DNA from: an uncultured Bacilli bacterium
GTDB lineage: Bacteria; Bacillota_I; Bacilli_A; RF39; UBA660
Assembly (NCBI GenBank): GCA_934086315.1
Contig: CAKOHZ010000001.1
Coordinates: 434,001-498,000, forward strand
Reading direction: 5' to 3'
Length of the DNA: 64,000 bases
This document shows positions 43,463 to 52,243 of the stretch, in pieces. The translations under genes and the position numbers were made by a program. Every line of letters starts with the position of its first letter. Position 1 is the first letter of the stretch. The notes below the pieces were generated by a model that made no database searches, had not been told where the DNA came from, and saw nothing but the letters and a program-made list of their open reading frames with translations.

Positions 43463-43669
43463 CTATTTGATTTTTTCATCTAGTGGTTTTAATAATATAC
43501 CAGTTGATATAATGCCACATATACCAACAATAGCATATACAAGATTAGTTAACATAGAATCAACTCCAAAGAGCAAAGATACTAAGTTAACATTAAACAC
43601 TCCAACCATACCCCAGTTAATAGCACCTATTATAGTAAATGTAAGTGCAACTTTATAAAGCGTATTCAT
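43463..43669 (-). CDS. DUF378 small membrane protein
   Basis: The 68-residue product has two membrane helices. The INWGMVGVFNVNLVSLLFG motif (about 17-35) and VYAIVGICGI are the DUF378 signature. Function unknown; such proteins are widespread in Firmicutes. The start follows AAGGAGGAAAG. A hairpin at its 3' end (AAACCACTA against TAGTGGTTT) would terminate its message. Confidence 0.9.
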   Translation of the reverse strand: MNTLYKVALTFTIIGAINWGMVGVFNVNLVSLLFGVDSMLTNLVYAIVGICGIISTGILLKPLDEKIK

Positions 43670-43767
43670 CTTTCCTCCTTACACACTATTATTATTTACT
43701 CATTTTAAATTTTCTATTCATATAAAGTACAAACTAAAATATAATTTAGTGTGAAGGGGGAATTAAT

Positions 43768-44748
43768 ATAAAAAAAGTAATATTATTACTAGTATCATGT
43801 TTTCTTTTAGTAGGCTGTAACAAAATGGATTCTAAAAAAGCAATAAATGAATATAAAAAACTTTTAGATGATAACTCAAAATATACTCTAACAGGTCAAA
43901 TGGATATAGTTAGTAATGAAGAACTTTATCATTACGATGTTAAAGTAGATTATATGGAAGGAGACTATTATAAAGCATCGTTAACTAACAAAGATAATAG
44001 CCATGAACAAATAATATTAAAGAATAAAGACGGAGTTTATGTCGTAACACCATCACTTAATAAAAGTTTTAAATTTCAAAGTGAATGGCCATATAACAGT
44101 AGTCAAGCATATATCTTAACATCTTTATTAAAAGACCTAGAAAATGATTCAAATGTTATTTTAGAAGAAAATGAAGACAAATATATCTTATCTTCATCAG
44201 TAAATTATCCAAATAATAGTGCACTTATAAGTCAAAAAATAGTATTCAACAAAGACATGAATCCAGAAGAAGTAAATGTATTTAATAAAGATGGAGTTGC
44301 TAATATAACATTTAAAATATCTAAAATAGATTTTAAACCTGACTTCAAAGAAGATTATTTCAATGTAGAAAGTAATGCAGATGAAGAATGTTGTAAAGAC
44401 GTAAGCAAGATTGACGAAATAGTTTATCCAATGTACTTGCCAACTGGTACAAAATTCAAAAGTGAAGAAACTGTTAAGTCAAAAGATTCAGAAAGAGTAA
44501 TACTAACATTCACTGGTGATAAATCGTTTATCTTAATAGAAGAAGCATCAAAAGCACCAAAAGATTTTGAAGTAACAAGTGTGTCCGGAGAACTAGTATT
44601 TTATGAAAATGTCTTAGGTACACTAACTGGCTCATCTCTAAATTGGAATATGAATGGAAAAGATTACTACATCATAGGTGAAAACCTAACGAACGAAGAG
44701 CTTCTTAAAGTGGCATCTTCAACATCAGTAGTATCTCTAACAAAATAG
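43768..44748 (+). CDS. LolA-like lipoprotein with apparent AUA start
   Basis: No ATG, GTG or TTG gives a signal peptide; the first ATG (43825) would begin after the lipobox. Reading back in frame to AUA at 43768 gives IKKVILLLVSCFLLVGC, a lipoprotein signal with Cys17, and GAAGGGGG ends 7 bases before it, the right distance. The 326-residue product has a LolA/GerS-like beta half (about 25-200) and a second domain (YPMYLPTGTKF, NWNMNGKDYYIIG) like DUF4367. It would be lipid-anchored outside. The start codon could be a rare AUA or a sequencing error. Confidence 0.75.
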   Translation: MKKVILLLVSCFLLVGCNKMDSKKAINEYKKLLDDNSKYTLTGQMDIVSNEELYHYDVKVDYMEGDYYKASLTNKDNSHEQIILKNKDGVYVVTPSLNKSFKFQSEWPYNSSQAYILTSLLKDLENDSNVILEENEDKYILSSSVNYPNNSALISQKIVFNKDMNPEEVNVFNKDGVANITFKISKIDFKPDFKEDYFNVESNADEECCKDVSKIDEIVYPMYLPTGTKFKSEETVKSKDSERVILTFTGDKSFILIEEASKAPKDFEVTSVSGELVFYENVLGTLTGSSLNWNMNGKDYYIIGENLTNEELLKVASSTSVVSLTK

Positions 44749-44770
44749 TATTAGGAAACTAATACTTTTT
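44747..44770 (+). terminator. terminator, copy 1 of a near-duplicate pair
   Basis: AGTATTAG and CTAATACT flank a GAAA loop, then TTTT. Nearly the same sequence recurs at 45738. Confidence 0.8.
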
Positions 44771-44831
44771 AAATGCAATTTGAAGTATTTTATAAAGTTT
44801 TATCTAACTATAATATTAGGAGGATAAAATA

Positions 44832-45145
44832 ATGAAAAATGAAATAGTATTATTTGAAAATCAAAAGGTAAAATTAGAAGTTAATATGAAGGATGAAACA
44901 GTATGGTTAAATCGTGAACAACTAGCCAAACTGTTTGATAGAGATATTAAAACAATAGGAAAACATATTAATAATGTTTTAAAAGAAGAACTAGATAGTT
45001 CAGCTGTCACAAAATTTGCGACAGTTCAAAAAGAAGGAAATAGAAAATAATACATTAGTAGCAATAACCCTTTTAGTAGCAGAGTCTAATCCAAAAGAAA
45101 AAAGAAATATTAATTGATTTAATTATTAACTTCCTAACAAAATAA
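44832..45145 (+). pseudogene. decayed RhuM-family gene
   Basis: An intact 72-codon start (44832-45050) matches the N-terminus of RhuM/virulence proteins: VKLEVNMKDETVWLNREQLAKLFDRDIKTIGKHINNV, with a preserved AGGAGG ribosome site. The rest of the expected roughly 330-residue protein is gone. Further on, 45052-45114 encodes ITLLVAESNPKEKRN in one frame and 45113-45145 encodes IDLIINFLTK in another, both like the family's C-terminal ending. So a large internal deletion and a frameshift have broken it. The function of RhuM proteins is unclear; some accompany Fic or toxin-antitoxin loci. Confidence 0.75.
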
Positions 45146-45232
45146 AAATATAAGAATATATATGTTTAATTTTTAAGTATACTAGTGCACACGACTTAAA
45201 CTATGGTATAATCAGCGTAGAGGTGAAGATAA

Positions 45233-45658
45233 ATGAAACCAGGTTTAGGTGTAGGAGTAATGGTATTAAAAGAAAGTAAAATATTGCTAGGATTAAGAAA
45301 TCCAAACAAAGAAAAAGCAAGTAGTGAACTACAAGGTCAAGGAACATGGACTATGCCTGGTGGAAAAGTAGAATTCATGGAAAAATTAGTTGAAGCAGCA
45401 AAAAGAGAACTAGAAGAAGAAACAAGTTTAAAAGCAACAAAACTAGATTTATTATGTATATCAGATGACATGACAGATACTGCACATTATGTTACTGTTG
45501 GATTTATAGCAAGAGAATACACTGGAGAAGCAAAAGCAATGGAGCCAGAAACAATATTAGAATGGAAATGGTTTGATTTAAATGATTTACCAACTAATTT
45601 ATATAATCCAAGTAAGAAATGCATCGAAAAATATAAAGAAGGCATAATTTATGAATAA
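45233..45658 (+). CDS. Nudix hydrolase (MutT-like)
   Basis: The 141-residue product has a complete Nudix box: GKVEFMEKLVEAAKRELEEET, with the catalytic REL-EE. It begins GVGVMVLKESKILLGLR and has a MPGGK start to the loop. Substrates of such enzymes include oxidised nucleotides, ADP-ribose and sugar nucleotides; it cannot be decided here. Unlike the nrtR Nudix domain, its catalytic residues are intact. Start ATG after AGAGGTGAAG, with TATAAT about 36 bases upstream. Confidence 0.88.
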   Translation: MKPGLGVGVMVLKESKILLGLRNPNKEKASSELQGQGTWTMPGGKVEFMEKLVEAAKRELEEETSLKATKLDLLCISDDMTDTAHYVTVGFIAREYTGEAKAMEPETILEWKWFDLNDLPTNLYNPSKKCIEKYKEGIIYE

Positions 45659-45737
45659 TCATAAATATTAATGTACATAGCACAAAAAAACATAAATTCA
45701 ATTTAGTAATAAAATAATTTTATAATAGAATAACAAT

Positions 45738-45763
45738 AGTATTAGGAAACTAATGCTTTTTTT
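45738..45763 (+). terminator. terminator, copy 2 of a near-duplicate pair
   Basis: AGTATTAG and CTAATGCT around GAAA, followed by T residues; 991 bases after the first copy and differing by one base in 24. Confidence 0.75.
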
Positions 45764-45804
45764 CTATATTTATGTTATTATATCTATAGAATAGGAAGGG
45801 TACT

Positions 45805-46305
45805 ATGAAAGAAAAGATAAAGTATACGTTGATTGTATTATTATTTATTTTTGTAGTTTTAACTTGTTCATTATATTATCTTTTTAATAATTTCACAGTT
45901 AGAGGAAATGCTGATATTAAAAAGAAATACTATGATATCAAGTTTAGTAATGTAACAATAGATTATGAAACTGATATGACAGTAAAACTAGATAGTGATA
46001 ATAACACAATAACAGTCAAAGTACCTGACTTAAATAAGTTTAGAAAAACAAATTCATTTAGTATAGATGTAACAAACATAGGAAATATAAATGCTAAAAT
46101 AACAAACTTATACATAGAAAATATATTCGCAAATATTGATACCAAGAATGTAAATTTAGACATATCTTTAGATAAAAATGACATCATTGAAGGTGGCAAA
46201 ACAGAAAAGTTAAATATAAGAATAACGTATAATGGTAAAGATGTAATAGAACAACCATACTATGAATTTAGTATAAAATACATTTTTGATGAAGTAATTC
46301 TTTAA
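45805..46305 (+). CDS. exported beta-rich protein with N-terminal anchor, unknown
   Basis: The 166-residue product has a membrane helix (about 8-27) and then a beta-strand-rich outer part with alternating TVKLDSDNN, TVKVPDLNKF, SIDVTNIGNIN, LNIRITYNG. The DVTNIGNINAKI segment recalls the immunoglobulin-like strands of TasA/camelysin-type matrix proteins, but this is only an impression. Start after GGAAGGG. It stands before ftsA, with its own terminator. Confidence 0.5.
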   Translation: MKEKIKYTLIVLLFIFVVLTCSLYYLFNNFTVRGNADIKKKYYDIKFSNVTIDYETDMTVKLDSDNNTITVKVPDLNKFRKTNSFSIDVTNIGNINAKITNLYIENIFANIDTKNVNLDISLDKNDIIEGGKTEKLNIRITYNGKDVIEQPYYEFSIKYIFDEVIL

Positions 46306-46320
46306 AAAAAGAATTTTTTT
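46296..46320 (+). terminator. terminator upstream of ftsA
   Basis: AATTCTTT (46296-46303) pairs with AAAGAATT (46308-46315), then T residues; it overlaps the stop of the previous gene. Confidence 0.7.
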
Positions 46321-46352
46321 TGATATAATGATAATTGATTATAGGAGGATAC

Positions 46353-47588
46353 ATGAAAGAAATAATATCAAGTTTAGATATTGGTAGTTCTACAGTTAAG
46401 TTAGTAGTAGGCGAAGTGTACGAAAACGATGTACACGTTCTTGCTGTATCTGAAGTAAAATCAAAAGGAGTTAAAAAAGGTATTATAGTAAACCCAGAAG
46501 AAACATTAATATCATTAAAAGAAGTATTCAATAGATGCGAAGAAATGTTAAATATAAGAATAAATAAAGTAGTATTAACAATTCCATCATACTATGCAGA
46601 ATTCACTATGGTAGAAGGAAAAATAAATATTAAAAGTGAAGACTCTATAGTAACAGGAAATGATATAGTAAAAGTACTTCAATCTTGTGTTTACAATAAA
46701 GTACCAAATAATAAAGAATTTGTTTCAATTATGCCTATAGAATTTATGCTTGATGATGAAGAGAAAACAAAAGATCCAAAAGGAAAACAAGCAAAAGTAT
46801 TAAGATGTAAAGCAGTAATGAGTTTAGCTCCTAAAAAGAATGTATATGCTGCAGTATCCCTACTTGATAGTATAGGAGTAGGAATCGTAGATATAAACTT
46901 TGGAAGTGTAGCTGATTACTACGAATTCAAAAATAAAACATTAGATTCAAAAAATGTAGCAGTAGTAAACATAGGAGAAGAAAAAACAGAAGTAAGCATT
47001 TTCAAAAAAGGAATATTAATAGACACAGAAAATATTGAAGTAGGCGGCAAAAATATCGATAGAGACATTTGTTACATATATGATATAAGTAGAAAGCAAG
47101 CAAAAGAATTGAAAGAGAAATTTGCACTTGCTAGTAAGAGAAATGCATCAACTAGTTGGAGTGAAGATGTGTTGACAAACTCTAAAGAAAATATTAAAAT
47201 AAATCAATATGAGATTAGTGAGATAATATGTTCTAGAATTAAAGAGCTATTAGACCTTACTAAAAAGCAAATAAACCTCTTAACAAAGTTGGAAATTAGT
47301 TATATAATATTTACAGGGGGAACAACTGAAGTTAATGATTTTAACTTAGTAGTTGATGAAGTATTTGGAAGAGAAATGGAAAGATACCATGTTAATGAGA
47401 TTGGATGTAGAAGCAATAAATATTCAAGTTCATTAGGGCTTATCAAATATTATCATGATAAATTAGCTTTTAGAAATAAACTTGCATATACAGTTGATGA
47501 GGATTTGCAAGAAGAATTAATTAATATAAAGAAAACTAACAATAATACAGTACTCGGAAAAATATATGGATATTTTTTCAACGATTAA
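46353..47588 (+). CDS. ftsA: cell division protein FtsA
   Basis: The ATG at 46353 follows AGGAGG; an in-frame ATG at 46335 does not. The 411-residue product is an actin-fold ATPase: SLDIGSSTVKLVVGE, the SHS2 insert region, NIGEEKTEVSIFKKG, and IIFTGGTTEV. FtsA anchors FtsZ filaments to the membrane. The C-terminus ends in VLGKIYGYFFND, a short amphipathic tail of the membrane-targeting type. ftsZ follows after 10 bases. Confidence 0.93.
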   Translation: MKEIISSLDIGSSTVKLVVGEVYENDVHVLAVSEVKSKGVKKGIIVNPEETLISLKEVFNRCEEMLNIRINKVVLTIPSYYAEFTMVEGKINIKSEDSIVTGNDIVKVLQSCVYNKVPNNKEFVSIMPIEFMLDDEEKTKDPKGKQAKVLRCKAVMSLAPKKNVYAAVSLLDSIGVGIVDINFGSVADYYEFKNKTLDSKNVAVVNIGEEKTEVSIFKKGILIDTENIEVGGKNIDRDICYIYDISRKQAKELKEKFALASKRNASTSWSEDVLTNSKENIKINQYEISEIICSRIKELLDLTKKQINLLTKLEISYIIFTGGTTEVNDFNLVVDEVFGREMERYHVNEIGCRSNKYSSSLGLIKYYHDKLAFRNKLAYTVDEDLQEELINIKKTNNNTVLGKIYGYFFND

Positions 47589-47598
47589 GGAGTGAAAT

Positions 47599-48657
47599 AT
47601 GAATAATAAACTAGAGATGGATCAAATAGCTGACATTAAAGTTATCGGTGTCGGTGGCGGTGGATGTAATGCTGTAAACAGAATGATAGATTCAGGACTT
47701 CGTGGAGTTGAATTTATCGTAGCAAATACTGATCAACAAGTATTAAATGTTTCTCATGCAGAACACAAAATACAATTAGGTAAAACTATTACTAAAGGAA
47801 GAGGAGCTGGAACAAGACCAGAAGTAGGAAGAGAAGCTGCACTTGAAGCTAAAGAAGAAATTGAAGATTCTTTACGCGGAGCAGATATGGTATTCGTAAC
47901 TTGTGGACTTGGTGGTGGTACTGGTACAGGTGCTGCTCCAGTAGTTGCTGAAATAGCTCAAAACTTAGGATGCTTAACAGTAGCTATAGTTACAAAACCA
48001 TTCAAATTTGAAGGTAAGAAAAGAATGGATTATGCTTTAGTAGGTTTAGATGAACTTAGAAAACATGTAGACACTATCGTAGTAATTCCAAACGATAAAT
48101 TAAGAGACTTAATAGATAGAAGTACACCATTAAATGCTGCATTTAAAGAAGTAGATAATGTACTTAGATTAGGTGTTCAATCTATATCTGACCTAATTAG
48201 TGTTCCAGGACTTGTAAACTTAGACTTTGCAGATGTTAGAACTATAATGGAAGATAGAGGAGACGCACTTATTGGTATAGGTGTTGGATTTGGTGATAAT
48301 AGAGCAGTAGAAGCTGCAAAACAAGCTGTAAATAGCCCATTACTTGAACAAACTATTAATGGAGCAACAGATTGTATCGTAAATATCACTGGTGGTAACT
48401 CAATGACATTATTTGAAGCAGAAGATGCTGTGGAGGTAGTAAGAGCAGTTGCTAACACAGATGTTAACATTATATTCGGTGCAGTTATCAATGAAGCACT
48501 TACTGATGAAATAGTAGTAACAGTAATCGCAACAGGATTTGAAGATTCAACTGAACCACTATATAGATCAATTGAAGGAGAAAAGAAAGCAATTCAAGAA
48601 ATAGATGATGATGAAGAACTTGAAATGCCAGCATTCCTAAGAAATAGAGATTTCTAA
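47599..48657 (+). CDS. ftsZ: cell division protein FtsZ
   Basis: The 352-residue product has the tubulin signature GGGTGTG at 105-111, a NTDQQVL start to the G-box region, and NLDFADVRTIM in the T7 loop. The C-terminal linker is short (EKKAIQEIDDDEELEMPAFLRNRDF), ending in the conserved peptide that binds FtsA. GTP-dependent filaments of FtsZ form the division ring. No upstream mur or mra genes are adjacent. Confidence 0.97.
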   Translation: MNNKLEMDQIADIKVIGVGGGGCNAVNRMIDSGLRGVEFIVANTDQQVLNVSHAEHKIQLGKTITKGRGAGTRPEVGREAALEAKEEIEDSLRGADMVFVTCGLGGGTGTGAAPVVAEIAQNLGCLTVAIVTKPFKFEGKKRMDYALVGLDELRKHVDTIVVIPNDKLRDLIDRSTPLNAAFKEVDNVLRLGVQSISDLISVPGLVNLDFADVRTIMEDRGDALIGIGVGFGDNRAVEAAKQAVNSPLLEQTINGATDCIVNITGGNSMTLFEAEDAVEVVRAVANTDVNIIFGAVINEALTDEIVVTVIATGFEDSTEPLYRSIEGEKKAIQEIDDDEELEMPAFLRNRDF

Positions 48658-48678
48658 GAGCGTAAAGCTCTTTTTATT
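48656..48678 (+). terminator. terminator of ftsA-ftsZ
   Basis: AAGAGC pairs with GCTCTT across a GTAAA loop; T residues follow. Confidence 0.7.
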
Positions 48679-48775
48679 TACAAAAAATTTACGTTTTATG
48701 TTGATTTACACTTGAACAATTTATATAATGATTATGAGAGTAGATAGCGTAAGGCTAATACTATAGGAGGGTTAA

Positions 48776-50317
48776 ATGAAAGATAGTAAGAAAGTTACTA
48801 AGAAAAGCCCTGCTGTAAAAGTAGTAAAGGTTGAAGAAAATTTTCTTGATGATGATAACGACAACAGAGTTATTATTTTTGTAGCAATAGCAATCTTAGT
48901 AATTATCGGTACTATTATTGGACTTCTTGTTGGTTGTGAGAAAAAAGAAGATGATAAAGATCCATCAAAACCAAAAGATGACATAGTAGTTCCAGTCGAT
49001 GACGACAAAACAAATGAAGATGACAAGAAGGAGGAAACAGAGACTACTAAAACAGTAATTAGAAAAGTAACTACTAAATCAAATGATGCAACTACTAAAG
49101 AAGATGAAGAGAAAACTTATGTAGTATCATTTAATTTATTAGATGATGATAGTATCTACACTGTAGAAGCAAAAGATGGAAAAGTAAGTCCATATTTACC
49201 ATACGGATATGATTCTTGTAAATATTATAGTGATGAAAAGTTAACTAGTGAATTCGATTTTACTAAGACTATAACTGAAAACACTAATATTTATACTAGT
49301 TGTAGTTTCACTACTTATAAGATTATTTATGATAGAGAAACAACTTCTCCAAAAGAATATACTATTAAGAGTGGTAAAGTTGCATTAAGTGACGCAGAAC
49401 TTGAAACTGGATTATTTGAAGGATGGTATACTACACCTGACTTTAGTGGTGACAAAGTAGAATATTTAGGAAGAAACTTAGCAAAAATAGCAAACTCAGA
49501 TAATGAAATTTATCTATATGCTAAGATAGCTGAGAAGTATGAATTAAGATACCATGATCGTAATGGCGGAGTGGGACTAATCATTACAATTAGAACACAA
49601 AAAAATAGTTCAATAACATTAATGAAATATGGTACATCAGAAGAACTACTAGGTTATAGTACAAGCAAAGATAGTAAAGTAATTGAATATAATGTTGGTG
49701 AAAAAGTAACATTAACTGGAGACCTTGATTTATACCAAGTAATTGGAACAGCAAAAGTAATTTACGAAAGTGAAGGAGAACTTGTGACTGTAGGTATGAC
49801 TACTGAAGAGTTAGGAGATTATAATTTACCAACACCTGATGAAGTAGGACTTGAAGCTCCAACATATTTTGTAAAAGTTGATAAGAGCAATCCAAATGCT
49901 AAAGAAGTAGTTCCTGATGAAGTTAAAGAAGCACTTGAAGGTCAAATAAGATTATCAGATGCTAAAGCTAAAGCAGGAGAAAACGAAACTATTGAAGTTG
50001 GTGACTCAGTAGAAGAACTAGAAAAAGTATTTGATGGATGGCAAACAAAAGAAACTGATGAAGAAGGAAATGAAACATTTGTTGACGTAGATGAAAATTA
50101 TAAACCAGAAGATAATACTGATAATGAACTAGTTGCTAAATGGAAAGAACAAGATAAAACAAATGAAAATGAAAATACAACAGTTCTAGAAGATAATAAT
50201 ACTGAAAGTGTAGAAGAAACAACTGAATTAACTGTTGAAACGGAAGAACCGGTTGAAGAAGTTGAATTAACACCACCAGCAGTAGAAACACCAATAGAAG
50301 TTGAAACAAACTTATAA
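48776..50317 (+). CDS. surface protein with InlB/Flg_new-type repeats
   Basis: The 513-residue product begins with an acidic and basic cytosolic stretch of about 30 residues, then a membrane helix (about 32-53) that ends LVGC (Cys54), so it is either a single-pass protein or an unusual lipoprotein. Outside there is a Lys/Asp linker, three or so modules resembling Listeria-Bacteroides InlB B-repeats (YVVSFNLLDDDSIYTVEAKDG, FEGWYTTPDFSGDKVEYLG, ELVAKWKE), and a Glu/Thr/Val-rich tail. No LPxTG. Adhesion or carbohydrate binding is plausible. It lies between ftsZ and a metallopeptidase. Confidence 0.75.
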   Translation: MKDSKKVTKKSPAVKVVKVEENFLDDDNDNRVIIFVAIAILVIIGTIIGLLVGCEKKEDDKDPSKPKDDIVVPVDDDKTNEDDKKEETETTKTVIRKVTTKSNDATTKEDEEKTYVVSFNLLDDDSIYTVEAKDGKVSPYLPYGYDSCKYYSDEKLTSEFDFTKTITENTNIYTSCSFTTYKIIYDRETTSPKEYTIKSGKVALSDAELETGLFEGWYTTPDFSGDKVEYLGRNLAKIANSDNEIYLYAKIAEKYELRYHDRNGGVGLIITIRTQKNSSITLMKYGTSEELLGYSTSKDSKVIEYNVGEKVTLTGDLDLYQVIGTAKVIYESEGELVTVGMTTEELGDYNLPTPDEVGLEAPTYFVKVDKSNPNAKEVVPDEVKEALEGQIRLSDAKAKAGENETIEVGDSVEELEKVFDGWQTKETDEEGNETFVDVDENYKPEDNTDNELVAKWKEQDKTNENENTTVLEDNNTESVEETTELTVETEEPVEEVELTPPAVETPIEVETNL

Positions 50318-50322
50318 AGATT

Positions 50323-50347
50323 AAGCATTCACTTACGAATGCTTTTT
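50323..50347 (+). terminator. terminator of the repeat-protein gene
   Basis: AAGCATTC (50323-50330) pairs with GAATGCTT (50337-50344), followed by T residues. Confidence 0.85.
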
Positions 50348-50388
50348 AAATGTCCTAAAAAATGATATAATACTCCTGAGGAAACATT

Positions 50389-51024
50389 ATGACAATAACA
50401 CTAAATAATCAAACATTTAACGTATTTATAACAAGAAAAAATAACAAGAATATGTATTTAAGAGTTAAAAAAGATGGTATATATATTTCTTGTAATTACT
50501 TTGTAACTAACTCTATGATTAAGTCATTCATAATAAAGAATGAAGATGACATAATTAGAATGTATGAAACAGTACAAAGAAAAGAAAAAAAGAATGAAGA
50601 ATTCTACTACCTAGGAAATAGTTACGATGTAGTAGTTCTAAACACTGTATCTAAAATAGAATTCGTAGGAAACCAAGTATTTGTTAAAAATAAGACATAC
50701 TTGAATACTTTTCTAAAGAATGAATGCGAAAGAATATTTAATGAAAGAGTAAAAATATGTTATAATTTATTTGAGGAAGATATTCCTTATCCTAAAGTAA
50801 TGATAGGCAAAATGAAAAGAAAATGGGGTTATTGTAATAAAAGACAAGAACTTATAAAACTAAACTCTGAATTAATTAAATATAGTATAGATGAAATAGA
50901 TTATGTTATTATTCATGAATTATGTCATTTCTTAGAATTTAACCATTCAAAAAACTTCTGGAAATATGTAAAAAAATATAAACCAAATTATAAAGAAAAT
51001 ACTAAAGTATTAAAGGAGGAATAA
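50389..51024 (+). CDS. YgjP-type zinc metallopeptidase (DUF45)
   Basis: The 211-residue product has HELCH at residues 176-180 with a third ligand His186 (FNHSKNFW), and an N-terminal part ending GKMKRKWGYC, the YgjP/UTP-pyrophosphatase-like family pattern. The enzyme probably is a zinc protease or hydrolase of unknown substrate; the family is conserved but poorly studied. It begins the stretch YgjP-TrmH-rimM-trmD, with one base between it and the next gene. Confidence 0.85.
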   Translation: MTITLNNQTFNVFITRKNNKNMYLRVKKDGIYISCNYFVTNSMIKSFIIKNEDDIIRMYETVQRKEKKNEEFYYLGNSYDVVVLNTVSKIEFVGNQVFVKNKTYLNTFLKNECERIFNERVKICYNLFEEDIPYPKVMIGKMKRKWGYCNKRQELIKLNSELIKYSIDEIDYVIIHELCHFLEFNHSKNFWKYVKKYKPNYKENTKVLKEE

Positions 51025-51025
51025 T

Positions 51026-51751
51026 ATGCTTATAACATCTAAAGATAATAATAGAATAAAAGAAATAAGAAAACTTCTAACTAAAAAATATTCTTTAGAA
51101 AAAGGATTATTCGTAATAGAAGGTGAAAACTTAATAGAAGAAGCTATTAAAAATCATATGTTAAAAGAGTTATATGTTTTAGATGGAGCTACTTGCAATT
51201 ATGACTTTAACTATGACTATGTAACAGAAGATGTTATGAAAAGCATAAGTGATTTAAAAAGTACTCCAAGACTTTTAGGAGTTTCAAAGATACATAATAC
51301 GAGTGAGATTGGAAATAAAATAGTAATACTTGATAACATACAAGATCCAGGCAATGCAGGAACTATAATAAGATCAAGTGTAGCATTTGATGCAGATACT
51401 GTTATATTTTCAAAAGACTCAGTTAGTCCATACAACGAAAAAGTATTAAGAAGTACCGGTGGTATGATATATAATATAAATATCATAATTGGAGACTTAG
51501 AAGAAATAATAGATAAAATAAAAGAAAAGAATATAAAAGTAGTAGGAACTTCATTAAAAAAGTCAAAATCACTTGAAGAACTTGAAAAAATGAAGGAATT
51601 TGCTATAATATTTGGAAACGAAGGTAATGGTGTAAGAGAAAATATTCTAAGTAAGTGTGATGAAATTATTAGAATAGATATGAATCCTTCATGTGAAAGC
51701 TTAAATGTTGGAGTTTCAGCATCTATAGTCTTATATCATTTATATAAATAA
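51026..51751 (+). CDS. TrmH/SpoU-family RNA 2'-O-methyltransferase (YsgA-like)
   Basis: The 241-residue product has the SPOUT knot motifs: LDNIQDPGNAGTIIRSSVAFDAD, FGNEGNGVREN and CESLNVGVSASIVLYHL. An N-terminal substrate-binding part precedes. The enzyme methylates a ribose of tRNA or rRNA using S-adenosylmethionine; the exact site is unknown. AAAGGAGGA upstream. It is followed by rimM after 12 bases. Confidence 0.9.
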   Translation: MLITSKDNNRIKEIRKLLTKKYSLEKGLFVIEGENLIEEAIKNHMLKELYVLDGATCNYDFNYDYVTEDVMKSISDLKSTPRLLGVSKIHNTSEIGNKIVILDNIQDPGNAGTIIRSSVAFDADTVIFSKDSVSPYNEKVLRSTGGMIYNINIIIGDLEEIIDKIKEKNIKVVGTSLKKSKSLEELEKMKEFAIIFGNEGNGVRENILSKCDEIIRIDMNPSCESLNVGVSASIVLYHLYK

Positions 51752-51763
51752 AGGGGAATTATT

Positions 51764-52243
51764 ATGAGATTTATTTACATAGGAAAGGTGACTAATACAC
51801 ATGCCCTTAAGGGCGAAATAAGAATATTAAGTAATTTTGAATTTAAAAATAAAGTATTCACTAAAGGATTCAAACTATATGTAGGACATTTAAAAACTGA
51901 AGAAGTAATTGAAACATATAGACGACATAAACAATATGATATGGTTAAATTCGTTGGTATAGATAATATTAATGATGTTATTAAATATAAAGGTGCAAGT
52001 GTATTCATAAATGAAGATGATTTACATATTAATGATGATGAAATATTAACTGAAGAATTAATTGGTATGAAAGCATATAATGATAACACTTTAGTAGGTA
52101 ACATTACTGAATATAGAGAAGACAATGGTAATAAGAATGTAAGAGTTAATGATAAACTTGTTCCATATAACAAAGACTTTATAACTAAAATAGATAAACA
52201 AAATAAAGAGATACATTTTCATGATATAGGAGTATTTTTATGA
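51764..52243 (+). CDS. rimM: 16S rRNA processing protein RimM
   Basis: The 159-residue product starts FIYIGKVTNTHALKGEIRI, the RimM N-terminal domain, and ends with a PRC-barrel (TEELIGMKAYND, VPYNKDFITKID). It aids maturation of the 30S head. The UGA stop overlaps the trmD ATG by four bases, as is common. Confidence 0.93.
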   Translation: MRFIYIGKVTNTHALKGEIRILSNFEFKNKVFTKGFKLYVGHLKTEEVIETYRRHKQYDMVKFVGIDNINDVIKYKGASVFINEDDLHINDDEILTEELIGMKAYNDNTLVGNITEYREDNGNKNVRVNDKLVPYNKDFITKIDKQNKEIHFHDIGVFL

